DNA of 64,000 bases from DASPKM01 sp963817075 (GTDB taxonomy: Bacteria > Bacteroidota > Bacteroidia > Chitinophagales > Chitinophagaceae), in NCBI GenBank assembly GCA_963817075.1, contig CAWFMT010000007.1, positions 248,001 to 312,000 of the forward strand, read 5' to 3'. Positions 9,372 to 17,807 of this stretch are shown piece by piece. Every line of letters starts with the position of its first letter. Position 1 is the first letter of the stretch. The position numbers and the translations under genes were made by a program. Below the pieces are notes generated by a model that saw only the letters and a program-made list of their open reading frames with translations, did not search any database and had not been told where the DNA came from.

Positions 9372-9575
9372 ATGGCCGACGTACAACTCACAGCTTACAA
9401 CGTTAAAACAAAAGAGAAAGGTGTTCCGATTCATGATGCAGTTATTACAAAGACGGCAAAGGGAGCCTATATGGCACAGGGGCATGATGGTAAAGGAAAT
9501 AAGCTCACGACTTTGCTAAATGCAGAGAAAGCATTGAATGCAATTAAAGCAGGGGTTGCCAAGCAAGGCTGGTGA
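9372..9575 (+). CDS. Small conserved-looking hypothetical protein, 67 aa
   Basis: Soluble protein of 67 residues without signal peptide, TM segment or cysteine. It starts MADVQLTAYNVKTKEKG and ends NAIKAGVAKQGW. The first half looks like two beta strands, the middle (GAYMAQGHDGKGNKL) is glycine-rich, and the end is probably helical. The reading frame is clean, has an ATG about 20 nt after an AT-rich stretch, and is followed by a hairpin at 9596-9626, so it is probably real. I do not recognise the family or function. It is isolated between a repeat-rich gap and the convergent DUF1501 operon. Confidence 0.6.
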   Translation: MADVQLTAYNVKTKEKGVPIHDAVITKTAKGAYMAQGHDGKGNKLTTLLNAEKALNAIKAGVAKQGW

Positions 9576-9595
9576 TCTCCTCCAAAATATCTTTT

Positions 9596-9626
9596 CAAAG
9601 CCATTGTTCTTCCGACGATGGCTTTG
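9596..9626 (+). terminator. Hairpin after the 67-aa gene, possible terminator
   Basis: Arms caaagccattgt and acgatggctttg pair over 12 positions with one G-T wobble around a 7-nt loop. The T-tract after it is poor, so termination is only likely. Confidence 0.45.
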
Positions 9627-9633
9627 GTGTTTA

Positions 9634-9662
9634 AAAGAAAAAATCCCGATCAATGATCGGGA
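9634..9662 (-). terminator. Rho-independent terminator of the DUF1800-DUF1501 operon
   Basis: The palindrome tcccgatcaatgatcggga at 9644-9662 is preceded on the plus strand by an A-rich run (9634-9643). On the minus strand this reads as a GC hairpin followed by a T-tract, about 40 nt after the DUF1501 stop. Confidence 0.75.
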
Positions 9663-9702
9663 CAGGTAAGCACGAACTAAAAATGTTGCGTTCCTAATCG
9701 TG

Positions 9703-10902
9703 TTAGATGAACCCTAAATAATCAAATTGCTTACCGAGAATCTTTTGATCATCTGTATTTAGCCAATTCTTTAATACAGTGGCATATACTTGCTTAAAAT
9801 CGACGTTATGCTGTAAGTCGCCATCCTTGAGATTATTAAGATCAGGCATCGCGTTCAAAATTCCTTTTTGCTTAAGACTGCCACCTACAAAGAACATATT
9901 ATTCGCTGTTCCATGATCCGTACCTCCACTTGCATTTTGTGAAACCCTTCTTCCAAATTCGCTAAAAGACATCAACATCACATCTTCAAAACGATTATTA
10001 GTTTTCAGATCGGTCACAAAGGATTTCACCGCATCATTCATTTCCGTGAACAACCTCTGCTGCTGTGCCGGTTGGTTCACATGCGTATCAAAACTTCCTA
10101 GTGATAGGTAGTAGACCTTGGTATTAATGTCTGAGAAGATCAGGGATGCAATTGTTTTCAAACTTTGACCCAATCCCGTTGAAGGATAACTTGCTTTGGT
10201 AGGATGCATCTTGCTCTTCTGAAAAATATAGTCGGCACTCGAAATAGTTTCTGCCATGGTCTTATACAGATAATCCACTGGCTGCTCCCCAGCTTCGTCC
10301 TTATGATTGGCCATTACATCCTTGAAGAATTTTTCATTGGATGTTCCAAACAATCTTCTTGGGTCCTTCATTGCAAGACCTTTCACACTTTCACCCTTCA
10401 GTGCTAAACTTAGCGTATCATCAATTTCAAGTGCTTGTGTTGGCTTATCACAGCCTGCGCATTGCGCATCAAGATAACGGCCAATCCATCCAGTAGATAA
10501 GTAATCCTCACTCTTGCTTGCACTATGCCAAATATCCATGCTTCTGAAATGTGAGCGATCAGGATTGGGATAACCAACATTATTCAAAATCCCAAGAGAC
10601 CCATCGTCATAAAACTCCCGGAAGGCAGTTAGGGCAGGATGAAGGCCAACCTCCTCATTTAATAATAAAGTCTTGGCTTTCTCAATTCCTAACCGCGGAC
10701 GAACCTTGTAGTAAATATCATTTCGGACTGGAATAACAGTATTCAGTCCATCATTGCCGCCACTCAATTGCAGTACCACCAACACCCGATTGCCGGGAGG
10801 TACGAATTGTCCTTTCTCAAAAGCCTTAAGAAAGCGGGGTACCATCAGCGTGGCTGTGGCTAGTGATCCAACCTGAAGAAATTCTCTGCGCTTGAATAAC
10901 AT
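9703..10902 (-). CDS. DUF1501 domain-containing protein (Tat-exported)
   Basis: Protein of 399 residues. The N-terminus has a twin-arginine signal (KRREFLQVGS followed by a hydrophobic run), so it is probably exported folded. The DUF1501 body shows VLQLSGGNDGLNTVIPV (about 42-58), HFRSMDIWHSA, FDTHVNQPAQQQRLF and SEFGRRVSQNASGGTDHGTA, which resemble the metal-binding positions of the alkaline phosphatase/sulfatase fold. Substrate unknown. It follows a DUF1800 gene by 25 nt in the same direction, the usual pairing in Bacteroidota and Planctomycetota, which suggests a joint envelope function. Confidence 0.93.
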   Translation of the reverse strand: MLFKRREFLQVGSLATATLMVPRFLKAFEKGQFVPPGNRVLVVLQLSGGNDGLNTVIPVRNDIYYKVRPRLGIEKAKTLLLNEEVGLHPALTAFREFYDDGSLGILNNVGYPNPDRSHFRSMDIWHSASKSEDYLSTGWIGRYLDAQCAGCDKPTQALEIDDTLSLALKGESVKGLAMKDPRRLFGTSNEKFFKDVMANHKDEAGEQPVDYLYKTMAETISSADYIFQKSKMHPTKASYPSTGLGQSLKTIASLIFSDINTKVYYLSLGSFDTHVNQPAQQQRLFTEMNDAVKSFVTDLKTNNRFEDVMLMSFSEFGRRVSQNASGGTDHGTANNMFFVGGSLKQKGILNAMPDLNNLKDGDLQHNVDFKQVYATVLKNWLNTDDQKILGKQFDYLGFI

Positions 10903-10927
10903 ATTTCTGAATTAGAAATTAATATGA

Positions 10928-12406
10928 TTAACACAATTGGTATTCTGGTGTTGACATCAAACCGATTGTTGCGGTCCTGATGTAAGCTTCCCTGTTTGAG
11001 GCATCCATCTGTTGCACGAGTACTTTCTGATCAAAGGATGATGGAACCTGCAATAAAGCTTTTGAAATTTCAGCTAACAGCTTTTCGCGTGGCACCTTGG
11101 CAAAATTGTTCTGGTAAGTTTGCCAGTCGATATCAGCAATTATCTGCTGTTTCATGAGACGATTGGCAGATTTTTCACCCTTCTTCCCCTTTATTGCAAC
11201 TTTCATCTCTTCACTCATTCCCATCTGTTGATCATCATCGCCTTTTGGAGAAAGGTTTATCGCTTCATCATCATGAATCAATCCTGGTAAACGCATTCTA
11301 AACATCAGTGATGAACTATCGATCCAATTTTTTCCCCCTGGCCAACCTGCAACATTTGGAGGATAGAATAAGATCTGACCTAATAATCGCTGAACCAGCA
11401 ATTGTATTTCCTCATTCTCCAGTTTCATTGGTAACATGCGTCTGATACCTACCATCAACTCAACTGGGGACTTGATCCTGCTTCCAATATTTTTTTCGCT
11501 ATAAAACCATTCACTCGTGAAAATATCCTGCATCAATGACTGTATATCATATCCTCCCTGGTGAAACCTCGCGGCCAGCCATTTTACTTTTTCCTCGTCA
11601 ATTTGTTCATTCACGAAGTAGCGATACAGTTTCCGTGTTATATAATAAGCAGTGGCCTTTTCTTCCAATAAAATAGTGAGTATATCATCGCCATCTAGAT
11701 TTCCTTTTCGGCCAAGAAAAATCTTTTGATCATCATCATGCAAATTTTTTCTGAATACAAATTCCCCTTTCACATTTGCTCCCCATCCGGTAAATGCACG
11801 GGCAGATTCTTTAATATCCTGCTCCGAATAATTCCCTCTGCCCATCGTAAATAATTCCATTACCTCCCTGGCAAAGTTTTCATTCGGTTGACCCTTTCTG
11901 TTTTGATTATTGTTAAGAAAGTTTATCATCGCTGCACTCTTGCTCACCTCACGAAGGAGATCCCCAAAATTGCCAAGTGCATGAGTACGTATTACATCTA
12001 ATAATTTTTGCTGATAGAGAATATTCAGGTTTCTGCTTGCAAAGTGACCATGCCAGAATAATGACATTTTTTCCCGAAGCTGGGCTTCACTATTTACCAT
12101 CTCATTAAGCCAGGCCAGGTTGAGGCTCTTAATACTATCTTTTGAAGATTGGCGAAGGCGTTTTTTCTCCTCGTCACTCAGTTCTCTCTTATTCTGACGA
12201 CCAACCTCATCAATCCCCATCATCAATCCCTTGATGTAATTATCTGCCATATCAAGGTACTCTGGTTTCTTCTTAGAGGATTTGACCAACGCCTGGAAAT
12301 ATGATTTTTGAGAAGCTGTGGACAATTGTTGAAGATCCTCCGCCATGGGACCAAAGCCGGCCCTCCACAGCAAGTGCTGATTTCTTAGTTGATTGGTAAC
12401 CACCAT
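10928..12406 (-). CDS. DUF1800 domain-containing protein
   Basis: Protein of 492 residues, upstream partner of the DUF1501 gene. Family landmarks: HLLWRAGFGP at the N-terminus, MSLFWHGHFASR (about 152-164), NENFAREVMELFTMGRG and IKESARAFTGWG, and late LIHDDEA-type sequence. No function is established for the family. No signal peptide is visible, in contrast to the DUF1501 partner, so export together with it is possible but not shown. An insertion of charged sequence near residues 400-430 (DDDQQMGMSEEMK, KGKKGEKS) looks like a flexible linker. Start chosen at the ATG giving MVVTNQLRNQHL. Confidence 0.92.
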   Translation of the reverse strand: MVVTNQLRNQHLLWRAGFGPMAEDLQQLSTASQKSYFQALVKSSKKKPEYLDMADNYIKGLMMGIDEVGRQNKRELSDEEKKRLRQSSKDSIKSLNLAWLNEMVNSEAQLREKMSLFWHGHFASRNLNILYQQKLLDVIRTHALGNFGDLLREVSKSAAMINFLNNNQNRKGQPNENFAREVMELFTMGRGNYSEQDIKESARAFTGWGANVKGEFVFRKNLHDDDQKIFLGRKGNLDGDDILTILLEEKATAYYITRKLYRYFVNEQIDEEKVKWLAARFHQGGYDIQSLMQDIFTSEWFYSEKNIGSRIKSPVELMVGIRRMLPMKLENEEIQLLVQRLLGQILFYPPNVAGWPGGKNWIDSSSLMFRMRLPGLIHDDEAINLSPKGDDDQQMGMSEEMKVAIKGKKGEKSANRLMKQQIIADIDWQTYQNNFAKVPREKLLAEISKALLQVPSSFDQKVLVQQMDASNREAYIRTATIGLMSTPEYQLC

Positions 12407-12488
12407 TAACTGGAAAATTTTGATTTTGACTGAAACTAGAACGAAAAGTTTAAGAAGCTATTTTTCAATTTGATTTATATGTGCCTTA

Positions 12489-12526
12489 TTTAACCTCTAA
12501 AGCACAAAGACGCAATGGTACGCCAG
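12489..12526 (+). repeat. CGCAAAG-type intergenic repeat, left arm (B)
   Basis: Reads tttaacctctaaagcacaaa then gacgcaatggtacgccag. It resembles the left arm of the hairpin repeats at 44283 and 52965 (ttaaccgcc/ttaaccacc followed by gacgcaa). It lies between the DUF1800 start and the serS stop. Confidence 0.5.
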
Positions 12527-12600
12527 AATAGTTCTTGCCCAAGGCAACTTCTCGATCAGGTTAAAAGAGATGAATAGAGACAACAATGGATGAAGATGCT

Positions 12601-13863
12601 CTAAATCATTTCGCTTCCAAAATAGCCTTGTAAGACCGGAGGCAGGCCTATACCATTCTCAGTCTGGTTATTCTCAAGAATAGAAGCAAGGATCCTCGGA
12701 AGTGCCAGAGAACTCCCATTTAAAGTATGTACTAATTGATTTTTTCCAGAAGTATCCTTGAAACGGATCTTGGCCCTGTTTGCCTGAAAGGTTTCAAAAT
12801 TTGAAACTGAACTTACTTCAAGCCATTTTTCCTGGGCCCCACTAAAAACTTCGAAATCGTAGGTAAGTGCTGATGCAAAACTCATATCGCCACCACATAG
12901 CCTAAGAATTCTGTATGGAAGATTCAGTGACTGAACAAGTTTCTCTACATGAACAACCATTTCTTCCAACGCCTCATAACTCTTGTCTGGATGTACAAGC
13001 TGAACGATTTCCACCTTGTCAAATTGATGTAAGCGGTTCAGTCCCCGGACGTCCTTGCCATAGCTTCCCGCCTCTCTTCTGAAGCAGGGTGTATAGGCAG
13101 TCATTTTGATAGGAAGTTCTGATTCTTTCATTATCACATCCCGGTATAGATTGGTAACGGGTACTTCTGCTGTCGGTATTAGATAAAGTTGGTCTTCAGT
13201 CACGAAATACATTTGTCCTTCCTTATCTGGCAATTGGCCTGTACCAAAAGCACTTGCCTCGTTTACAAGGTGTGGTGGCATATATTCAGTATATCCTGCC
13301 TTTGTATTATAGTCGAGGAAATAGCTGATCAGTGCTCTTTGTAATCTTGCTCCCTTATTGATATAAACCGGAAACCCGCTGCCAGTTATTTTATTTCCCA
13401 ATTCAAAATCGATCAGATTGAATTTTTTTGCAAGATCCCAATGGGGCACTGCTTTTGGATGGAGGTCAGGTTTGCTCCCACCTTCCCTCACAACTACATT
13501 TTCTTCTGGGGATTTCCCGGGTGGTACTTGAGGACTTGGAAGATTTGGCAACAGGTATAAAATTTCTTGCATTCTTTTTTCAACCTGAAGTAGTTTCTCT
13601 GGTGATTGCTGAGATTTAAGAGATGCGACTTCCTGCTTTTTTGCTTCGGCTGATTCTTTTTCACCTTTTGCCATCAATTGTCCGATCTCTTTCGATGCTG
13701 CATTCAGCTTTGCCTGGAGATTATCCAATTCCAGTTGAAATTCTTTTCTTTTATTATCAAGTTCCAGCAGTTCATCGATCAGTTCATGCTGTTTGAAATG
13801 CTTAATTGCCAATCGTTCTTTGATTAATTCCGGATTCTGCCTTATCGAGTTCACCTGAAGCAT
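12601..13863 (-). CDS. serS: Seryl-tRNA synthetase
   Basis: Class II aminoacyl-tRNA synthetase that charges tRNA-Ser. The 420-residue length is normal. Residues about 27-105 form the long antiparallel coiled-coil arm that grips the tRNA variable loop (rich in E, K, L, Q). Catalytic motif 2 is CFRREAGSYGKDVRGLNRLH, and motif 3 lies near the C-terminus in LNGSSLALPRILASILEN. TAEVP marks the serine pocket. Start at MLQVNSIRQNPELIKERL matches the family N-terminus. No leader or T-box is visible. Confidence 0.97.
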   Translation of the reverse strand: MLQVNSIRQNPELIKERLAIKHFKQHELIDELLELDNKRKEFQLELDNLQAKLNAASKEIGQLMAKGEKESAEAKKQEVASLKSQQSPEKLLQVEKRMQEILYLLPNLPSPQVPPGKSPEENVVVREGGSKPDLHPKAVPHWDLAKKFNLIDFELGNKITGSGFPVYINKGARLQRALISYFLDYNTKAGYTEYMPPHLVNEASAFGTGQLPDKEGQMYFVTEDQLYLIPTAEVPVTNLYRDVIMKESELPIKMTAYTPCFRREAGSYGKDVRGLNRLHQFDKVEIVQLVHPDKSYEALEEMVVHVEKLVQSLNLPYRILRLCGGDMSFASALTYDFEVFSGAQEKWLEVSSVSNFETFQANRAKIRFKDTSGKNQLVHTLNGSSLALPRILASILENNQTENGIGLPPVLQGYFGSEMI

Positions 13864-13917
13864 GCCAAAAATTTTTGCGAAGATAATTGAGTTAGGAACC
13901 CCTGTTGAATTGAGTTA

Positions 13918-14367
13918 TTAATTTTCCTGTTCGTAGGTTTTATAAATATCAGGACGATGTATGTGCATCCACGCTTCAGGATTAGGAATAGAAGTAAATC
14001 CCAGCTTTGTGTATAAACCGTGAGCATCCCTGGTACCAAGAAGCATGCGCCTCAGTCCCTGGAACTCTTTATAATCCAGAATCTCTCTAACCAGCCAGAA
14101 ACCCAATCCTTTTCCCCTATAATTTTCATCGATAAAAACATCTGCCAGGTATCCGAAAGTTGCACAATCTGTAATTACTCTTGCAAACCCAATTTGTTTT
14201 GAGTCAACATAGAGTCCAAAACAAATCGAGCCTTCTATCGATTTCCGAACTATGTCCATGGGAATATTCTTTCCCCAGTATGTTCCAGAAATTGAATGAT
14301 GGATGAATTCAATATTCAGTTTTGCCTTATTGGTAGAAATGAGATACTGATCCCTGAAAACTTCCAT
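13918..14367 (-). CDS. GNAT family N-acetyltransferase
   Basis: Acetyl-CoA-dependent acetyltransferase of unknown substrate, 150 residues from the chosen start (MEVFRDQYLIS). The fold signature is visible: ARVITDCATFGYLADVFID as beta4, then YRGKGLGFWLVREIL, the R/Q-x-x-G-x-G/A acetyl-CoA loop, and a C-terminal GLYTKLGF. An upstream in-frame ATG would add 41 residues, but these cover a palindromic repeat and do not look like protein, so I rejected it. The gene is 54 nt upstream of serS, same direction, and may be cotranscribed. Confidence 0.87.
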   Translation of the reverse strand: MEVFRDQYLISTNKAKLNIEFIHHSISGTYWGKNIPMDIVRKSIEGSICFGLYVDSKQIGFARVITDCATFGYLADVFIDENYRGKGLGFWLVREILDYKEFQGLRRMLLGTRDAHGLYTKLGFTSIPNPEAWMHIHRPDIYKTYEQEN

Positions 14368-14460
14368 TTTTTTTCTCAAATGTAAGGGGTCAATAGAAAG
14401 AATCTTCCATATCCTATGAACATAGCGTATTGAGAATTTTGATGTTAATTCTTCTCTTTT

Positions 14461-14610
14461 AGCCCCATCGGGGCTGAAGGTTGGTAGCAATAAGAAATAA
14501 GAATTCCCAAATGCCGCGTAGCGGGATTACTATCCGGGTTTTGCACCTACGATGCAATAAATTAAATAATCCTAATTCCTACCGACCTGTTACCCCTACG
14601 GGGTAAAAAC
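14461..14610. repeat. Cluster of palindromes (intergenic repeat element)
   Basis: Within 150 nt there are at least four short palindromic units: agccccatcggggct (14461-14475), tgccgcgtagcggga, acctacgatgca, and tacccctacggggta (about 14589-14604). They are joined by AT-rich linkers with cctaccgacctgtt and ggttggtagcaa, which themselves resemble each other in inverted sense. No reading frame is present. Together they look like a mobile or processed REP-type element. Confidence 0.6.
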
Positions 14611-14643
14611 TTGGACCCACCATATTAAGAGAATTCAATTTCT

Positions 14644-14749
14644 GATTGTTGAGCATTGCACCGAACATTGAACATTGAGCATTGAAAATTATCTCTTTCT
14701 TTCAGACCTCAGACTTCCGACTTCAGACTTCCGACCTCTGGCTTCCGCC
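14644..14749 (+). repeat. Two 7-nt-phased tracts upstream of the 116-aa gene
   Basis: At 14644-14690 heptads read gattgtt, gagcatt, gcaccga, acattga, acattga, gcattga. At 14701-14749 they read ttcagac, ctcagac, ttccgac, ttcagac, ttccgac, ctctggc, ttccgcc. The units differ but the 7-nt period is strict. The second tract is the reverse complement in kind of the tract at 46691-46726. Confidence 0.7.
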
Positions 14750-14765
14750 CTTATCTTTGCCTGCT

Positions 14766-15116
14766 ATGAAAGCAAGGGATGATTTGCAAAGTCGATGGTG
14801 GAAATTGGAAGAGCAATTGATTGAACGATTTGGAAAAAAACCTGACATGGAAGGGATCTTATTCCTTATTGGAGTTCAGGAGTTTGGAGAAATCAAGGAT
14901 AAATTCACTAAAGAACAGAAGCAGGACCTGATGCATGTTGCAGTATGCAGCCTGTTTGCACAAAGTGGATATTATGAATTGGAGCATACTGATGACCAGG
15001 GGTGGCCGCACTTCAAACAGCTAAAGGCCCTTCCGGTAATGAACATGATTGAACAGGAGGAATTCATGAAGGATCATATACTTCTATATTTTCAAAATCA
15101 GGGTTTCCTGGACTAA
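14766..15116 (+). CDS. Conserved hypothetical protein, 116 aa
   Basis: Soluble, mostly helical protein without signal or TM segment. The start at MKARDDLQSRWWKLEEQL was chosen because the longer frame to 14682 reads through the heptad repeat. Recognisable stretches: ERFGKKPDMEGILFLIGVQE, KFTKEQKQDLMHVAVCSL and YYELEHTDDQGWPHF. I believe the type is widespread in Bacteroidota but know no function. One nucleotide separates its stop from the start of the cyclophilin gene, so the two are very likely cotranscribed. Confidence 0.8.
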   Translation: MKARDDLQSRWWKLEEQLIERFGKKPDMEGILFLIGVQEFGEIKDKFTKEQKQDLMHVAVCSLFAQSGYYELEHTDDQGWPHFKQLKALPVMNMIEQEEFMKDHILLYFQNQGFLD

Positions 15117-15117
15117 T

Positions 15118-15819
15118 ATGAAACGAAACTTCATCACGCTTTTGGGTTTTATAATGATTGCGGGATGCAATCCTAAGATCGCCGATGGTTTAAGAAAAAA
15201 AGATATTAAGAAAGATGTAGAAATTCTTACGTCGAAGGGCTCTATAGTTGTTCGATTATCGGACTCAACCCCTTTGCACAGAAATAATTTTCTGAAACTA
15301 GTCAAGCAACACTATTACGACAGCGCACTTTTTCATCGTGTGATCAAGAGCTTTATGATACAGACCGGAGATCCAGAAAGCAAAAGAGCAAAACCTGGAG
15401 ACAGATTGGGCAATGGTGGTCCGGGATATACAGTTGCAGCGGAAATCAGACCATCACTATTTCACAGAAAGGGTGTTGTTGCTGCGGCCAGGATGCCTGA
15501 CGATGTCAACCCAACCAAGGCCAGCAGCGGAAGTCAATTCTATATTGTACAAGGGAAAACTTTTACAGATGCTGGACTTGATTCAGTTGAAACCTTCAGA
15601 CTGAAAGGAAGAAAATTACCTATTGACCATCGTGAGGTTTATAAAACAATTGGAGGAGCGCCGCACCTGGACCAGAATTATACCATTTTTGGCGAAGTTG
15701 TCCGGGGAATCTCAGTTTTGGATTCAATCGCAAATACTCCAACAAATCGTCCAGTAAGCGATCGGCCGGTTGAAGACATCAAAATCATTAAGGCAAGGCT
15801 GATAAGAAGGAATAGATAG
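15118..15819 (+). CDS. Cyclophilin-type peptidyl-prolyl isomerase, lipoprotein
   Basis: Catalyses cis-trans isomerisation of X-Pro bonds, here probably in the periplasm. The N-terminus is a lipoprotein signal with lipobox IAGC (Cys17). The cyclophilin domain spans about 38-230, with LFHRVIKSFMIQTGDPES (catalytic Arg in FHRV), GSQFYIVQGK and FGEVVRGISVLDSIA. A 25-30 residue insertion around KGRKLPIDHREVYKTIGG is usual in Bacteroidota cyclophilins. Total length 233. It directly follows the 116-aa gene, whose function may therefore relate to the envelope or to protein folding, which is inference only. Confidence 0.92.
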   Translation: MKRNFITLLGFIMIAGCNPKIADGLRKKDIKKDVEILTSKGSIVVRLSDSTPLHRNNFLKLVKQHYYDSALFHRVIKSFMIQTGDPESKRAKPGDRLGNGGPGYTVAAEIRPSLFHRKGVVAAARMPDDVNPTKASSGSQFYIVQGKTFTDAGLDSVETFRLKGRKLPIDHREVYKTIGGAPHLDQNYTIFGEVVRGISVLDSIANTPTNRPVSDRPVEDIKIIKARLIRRNR

Positions 15820-15947
15820 AATTCTTTCTCGATTTTTTGTTCTTTGATTTTTGAAATTTGATGACCTGTTATTGCAATGCATATTATCAAACAATAATTT
15901 TTTAGTGATTCCGATCTTCTTAATCTTTGCACGACAAAATTTAGATA

Positions 15948-16325
15948 ATGAATTTTCCTGATAACCTGCGCTATACAAAAGACCATGAATGGATTCTACG
16001 TGAAGGCAATACTGCAAAAATTGGGATCACCGATTTTGCACAGAAGGAATTGGGCGATATCGTTTACGTAGAGGTTGAAACAATCGGCAAGCGATTAAGT
16101 GCGGGCGATATATTCGGAACTGTAGAAGCAGTTAAGACAGTCTCTGACCTTTATCTGCCAGTGGCTGGCACCATCACGGAACTGAATCCCAAACTCGCAA
16201 ATTCTCCTGAATCAGTGAATACAGATCCGTATGGCGATGGGTGGATGATAAAAATGGATCTTCTAGATCCTGCCGACGTTGATAGTCTGATGTCTGCGGA
16301 AGATTATAAGAAAATGGTCAGTTAA
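15948..16325 (+). CDS. gcvH: Glycine cleavage system H protein
   Basis: Lipoyl carrier of the glycine cleavage complex, shuttling the aminomethyl group between P and T proteins. The 125-residue length is normal. The lipoylated residue is Lys63 in GTVEAVKTVSDLYLPV, and the N-terminus LRYTKDHEWI is diagnostic. No other gcv gene is nearby, as is common in this phylum. A TAATCTTTG run about 20 nt upstream may belong to the promoter. After the stop, arms ttaatcatc (16322-16330) and gatgattaa (16368-16376) could pair into a hairpin that separates it from the sigma factor gene. Confidence 0.95.
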   Translation: MNFPDNLRYTKDHEWILREGNTAKIGITDFAQKELGDIVYVEVETIGKRLSAGDIFGTVEAVKTVSDLYLPVAGTITELNPKLANSPESVNTDPYGDGWMIKMDLLDPADVDSLMSAEDYKKMVS

Positions 16326-16418
16326 TCATCGGACAACATCTGAAGAATCTTAGTCTTCGTAAATAAGATGATTAAGAGGACGAGGAACCAGATCTTGTTT
16401 CGGTATCTTGAATAATTC

Positions 16419-16961
16419 TTGGTAGCCAATAATACATACACTGAGGTTGAATTGGTGTCATTGCTGAAAAGCAGGGACAATCAGGCATTTAGTTACCTCT
16501 ATGATAATTATTCATCAGCTCTCTATGGCGTTATCCTGCCAATCGTAAATGAATCTGAACTCGCCAACGATGTATTGCAGGAAGTTTTCATTAATATCTG
16601 GAGAAAGATTGAATCTTATGACCCAACCAAGGGAAGATTATTCACCTGGATGCTCAATGTAGCCAGGAATGCATCCATTGATGTACTCAGGTCCAGGAGT
16701 TTCCAAAACGCCAGAAAAAACCAGCCCATGTCGGAAACCGTAAATTGGAATAGTAATCAGGCTTATTTTCAAGGCACTGATACAATTGGGTTGAGAAAGC
16801 TTCTCGAAAAATTAAAAGAAGAGCATCGGGTGCTAGTGGATCTGGCTTATTTCAAAGGATATACACATGAAGAGATAGCGGAAATCGAAGGCATTCCGCT
16901 AGGTACAGTTAAGACCCGGATCAGGAACGCATTAATACAGCTTAGAAATTTTATGAAATAA
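16419..16961 (+). CDS. ECF-type RNA polymerase sigma factor
   Basis: Alternative sigma-70 factor of 180 residues. Region 2 runs over AFSYLYDNYSSALYGVI and VLQEVFINIWRKIESYDP with the -10 reading helix RLFTWMLNVARNASIDVLRSR. Region 4 is YFKGYTHEEIAEIEGIPLGT followed by VKTRIRNALIQLR. A TAA in frame at 16413-16415 leaves TTG at 16419 (giving VANNTYTEVELV) as the most natural start, an unusual initiation codon. It is followed after 3 nt by an anti-sigma gene, so the pair is an operon with membrane-controlled activity. Confidence 0.93.
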   Translation: MVANNTYTEVELVSLLKSRDNQAFSYLYDNYSSALYGVILPIVNESELANDVLQEVFINIWRKIESYDPTKGRLFTWMLNVARNASIDVLRSRSFQNARKNQPMSETVNWNSNQAYFQGTDTIGLRKLLEKLKEEHRVLVDLAYFKGYTHEEIAEIEGIPLGTVKTRIRNALIQLRNFMK

Positions 16962-16964
16962 AAA

Positions 16965-17780
16965 GTGGACATCAAAGAATACATATCAAGTGGAATTGTT
17001 GAGACCTACGTGCTGGGCCTCGCATCGCCTGAAGAGGCTGCGGAGTTTGAGCAGATGTGTGTTGCCCACCATGAAGTAAGAGCTGCAAGGGATGCTTTCG
17101 AAATACAATTGGAGCAAGCTGCAATAGCAAATGGCGCTGCCCCTCCAAGGAATTTGAAAAGTCAGATCTTTAGCGAAATAGAAATTGAATCTGAAAAAAA
17201 TTCACCTCCTAGAATTTCGAATCAACAGGAAATAATTCAAAAAGCGCCCGTCATTCATGGTGGTTGGTGGAAATATGTTGCAGCTGCATCTGTGATCCTT
17301 CTTATCGGCAGCACAATTCTGAATTTTTATTTCTTCAATCAATACAAAAATATAAGTTCAGATTATGCGCGCCTGGTTGAAGATCAAACCCGGGTTGCTG
17401 ATAATTACAAAGCCCAACTTACCTCACTGCAAAACTCCATGGATATTATCAGGGACACAAATATGGCCGTTGTAAAAATGAAAGGAGTTCCTGCCAATCC
17501 AAATAACATGGCTACTGTTTACTGGAACAAAAAATCCAAGGATGTTTATTTACTTGTAAATAATCTGCCGAAGCCTCAGGCAGGAAAGCAATACCAGTTA
17601 TGGGCAATTGTTGATGGAACGCCAGTGGACGCTGGAATGTTGAAGTGGGAAGACGGTGTTGCTGTTTCTCAAATGAAAAATATACCCGCAGCACAGGCAT
17701 TCGCCATTACCCTGGAGAAGGAAGGCGGCAGCGCAACTCCTTCGCCTGACATGTATGTTGTTGGTGCAGTATCTCCTTAA
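16965..17780 (+). CDS. Anti-sigma factor, RskA C-terminal domain family
   Basis: Membrane-bound regulator of the sigma factor encoded 3 nt upstream. It has 271 residues and a GTG start. The N-terminal cytosolic part (IVETYVLGLASPEEAAEFEQ) is the anti-sigma zinc-finger-like region without the full Cys motif. One TM helix lies at about 104-124 (YVAAASVILLIGSTILNFYF). The periplasmic RskA domain contains VYWNKKSKDVYLLVNNLP, GKQYQLWAIVDGTPVDAGM and FAITLEKEGGSATPS, all typical. The signal that triggers it is not evident. Confidence 0.92.
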   Translation: MDIKEYISSGIVETYVLGLASPEEAAEFEQMCVAHHEVRAARDAFEIQLEQAAIANGAAPPRNLKSQIFSEIEIESEKNSPPRISNQQEIIQKAPVIHGGWWKYVAAASVILLIGSTILNFYFFNQYKNISSDYARLVEDQTRVADNYKAQLTSLQNSMDIIRDTNMAVVKMKGVPANPNNMATVYWNKKSKDVYLLVNNLPKPQAGKQYQLWAIVDGTPVDAGMLKWEDGVAVSQMKNIPAAQAFAITLEKEGGSATPSPDMYVVGAVSP

Positions 17781-17807
17781 TTTTATCTTTTCAATTAGCT
17801 TTATTGA

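Noticed and set aside
14368..14490. 41-residue N-terminal extension of the GNAT protein
   Set aside because: It reads through the palindrome cluster, and the GNAT domain is complete from 14367.
14461..14749. CRISPR array
   Set aside because: The heptad and palindrome repeats have no spacers of even length and no cas genes are in the window.
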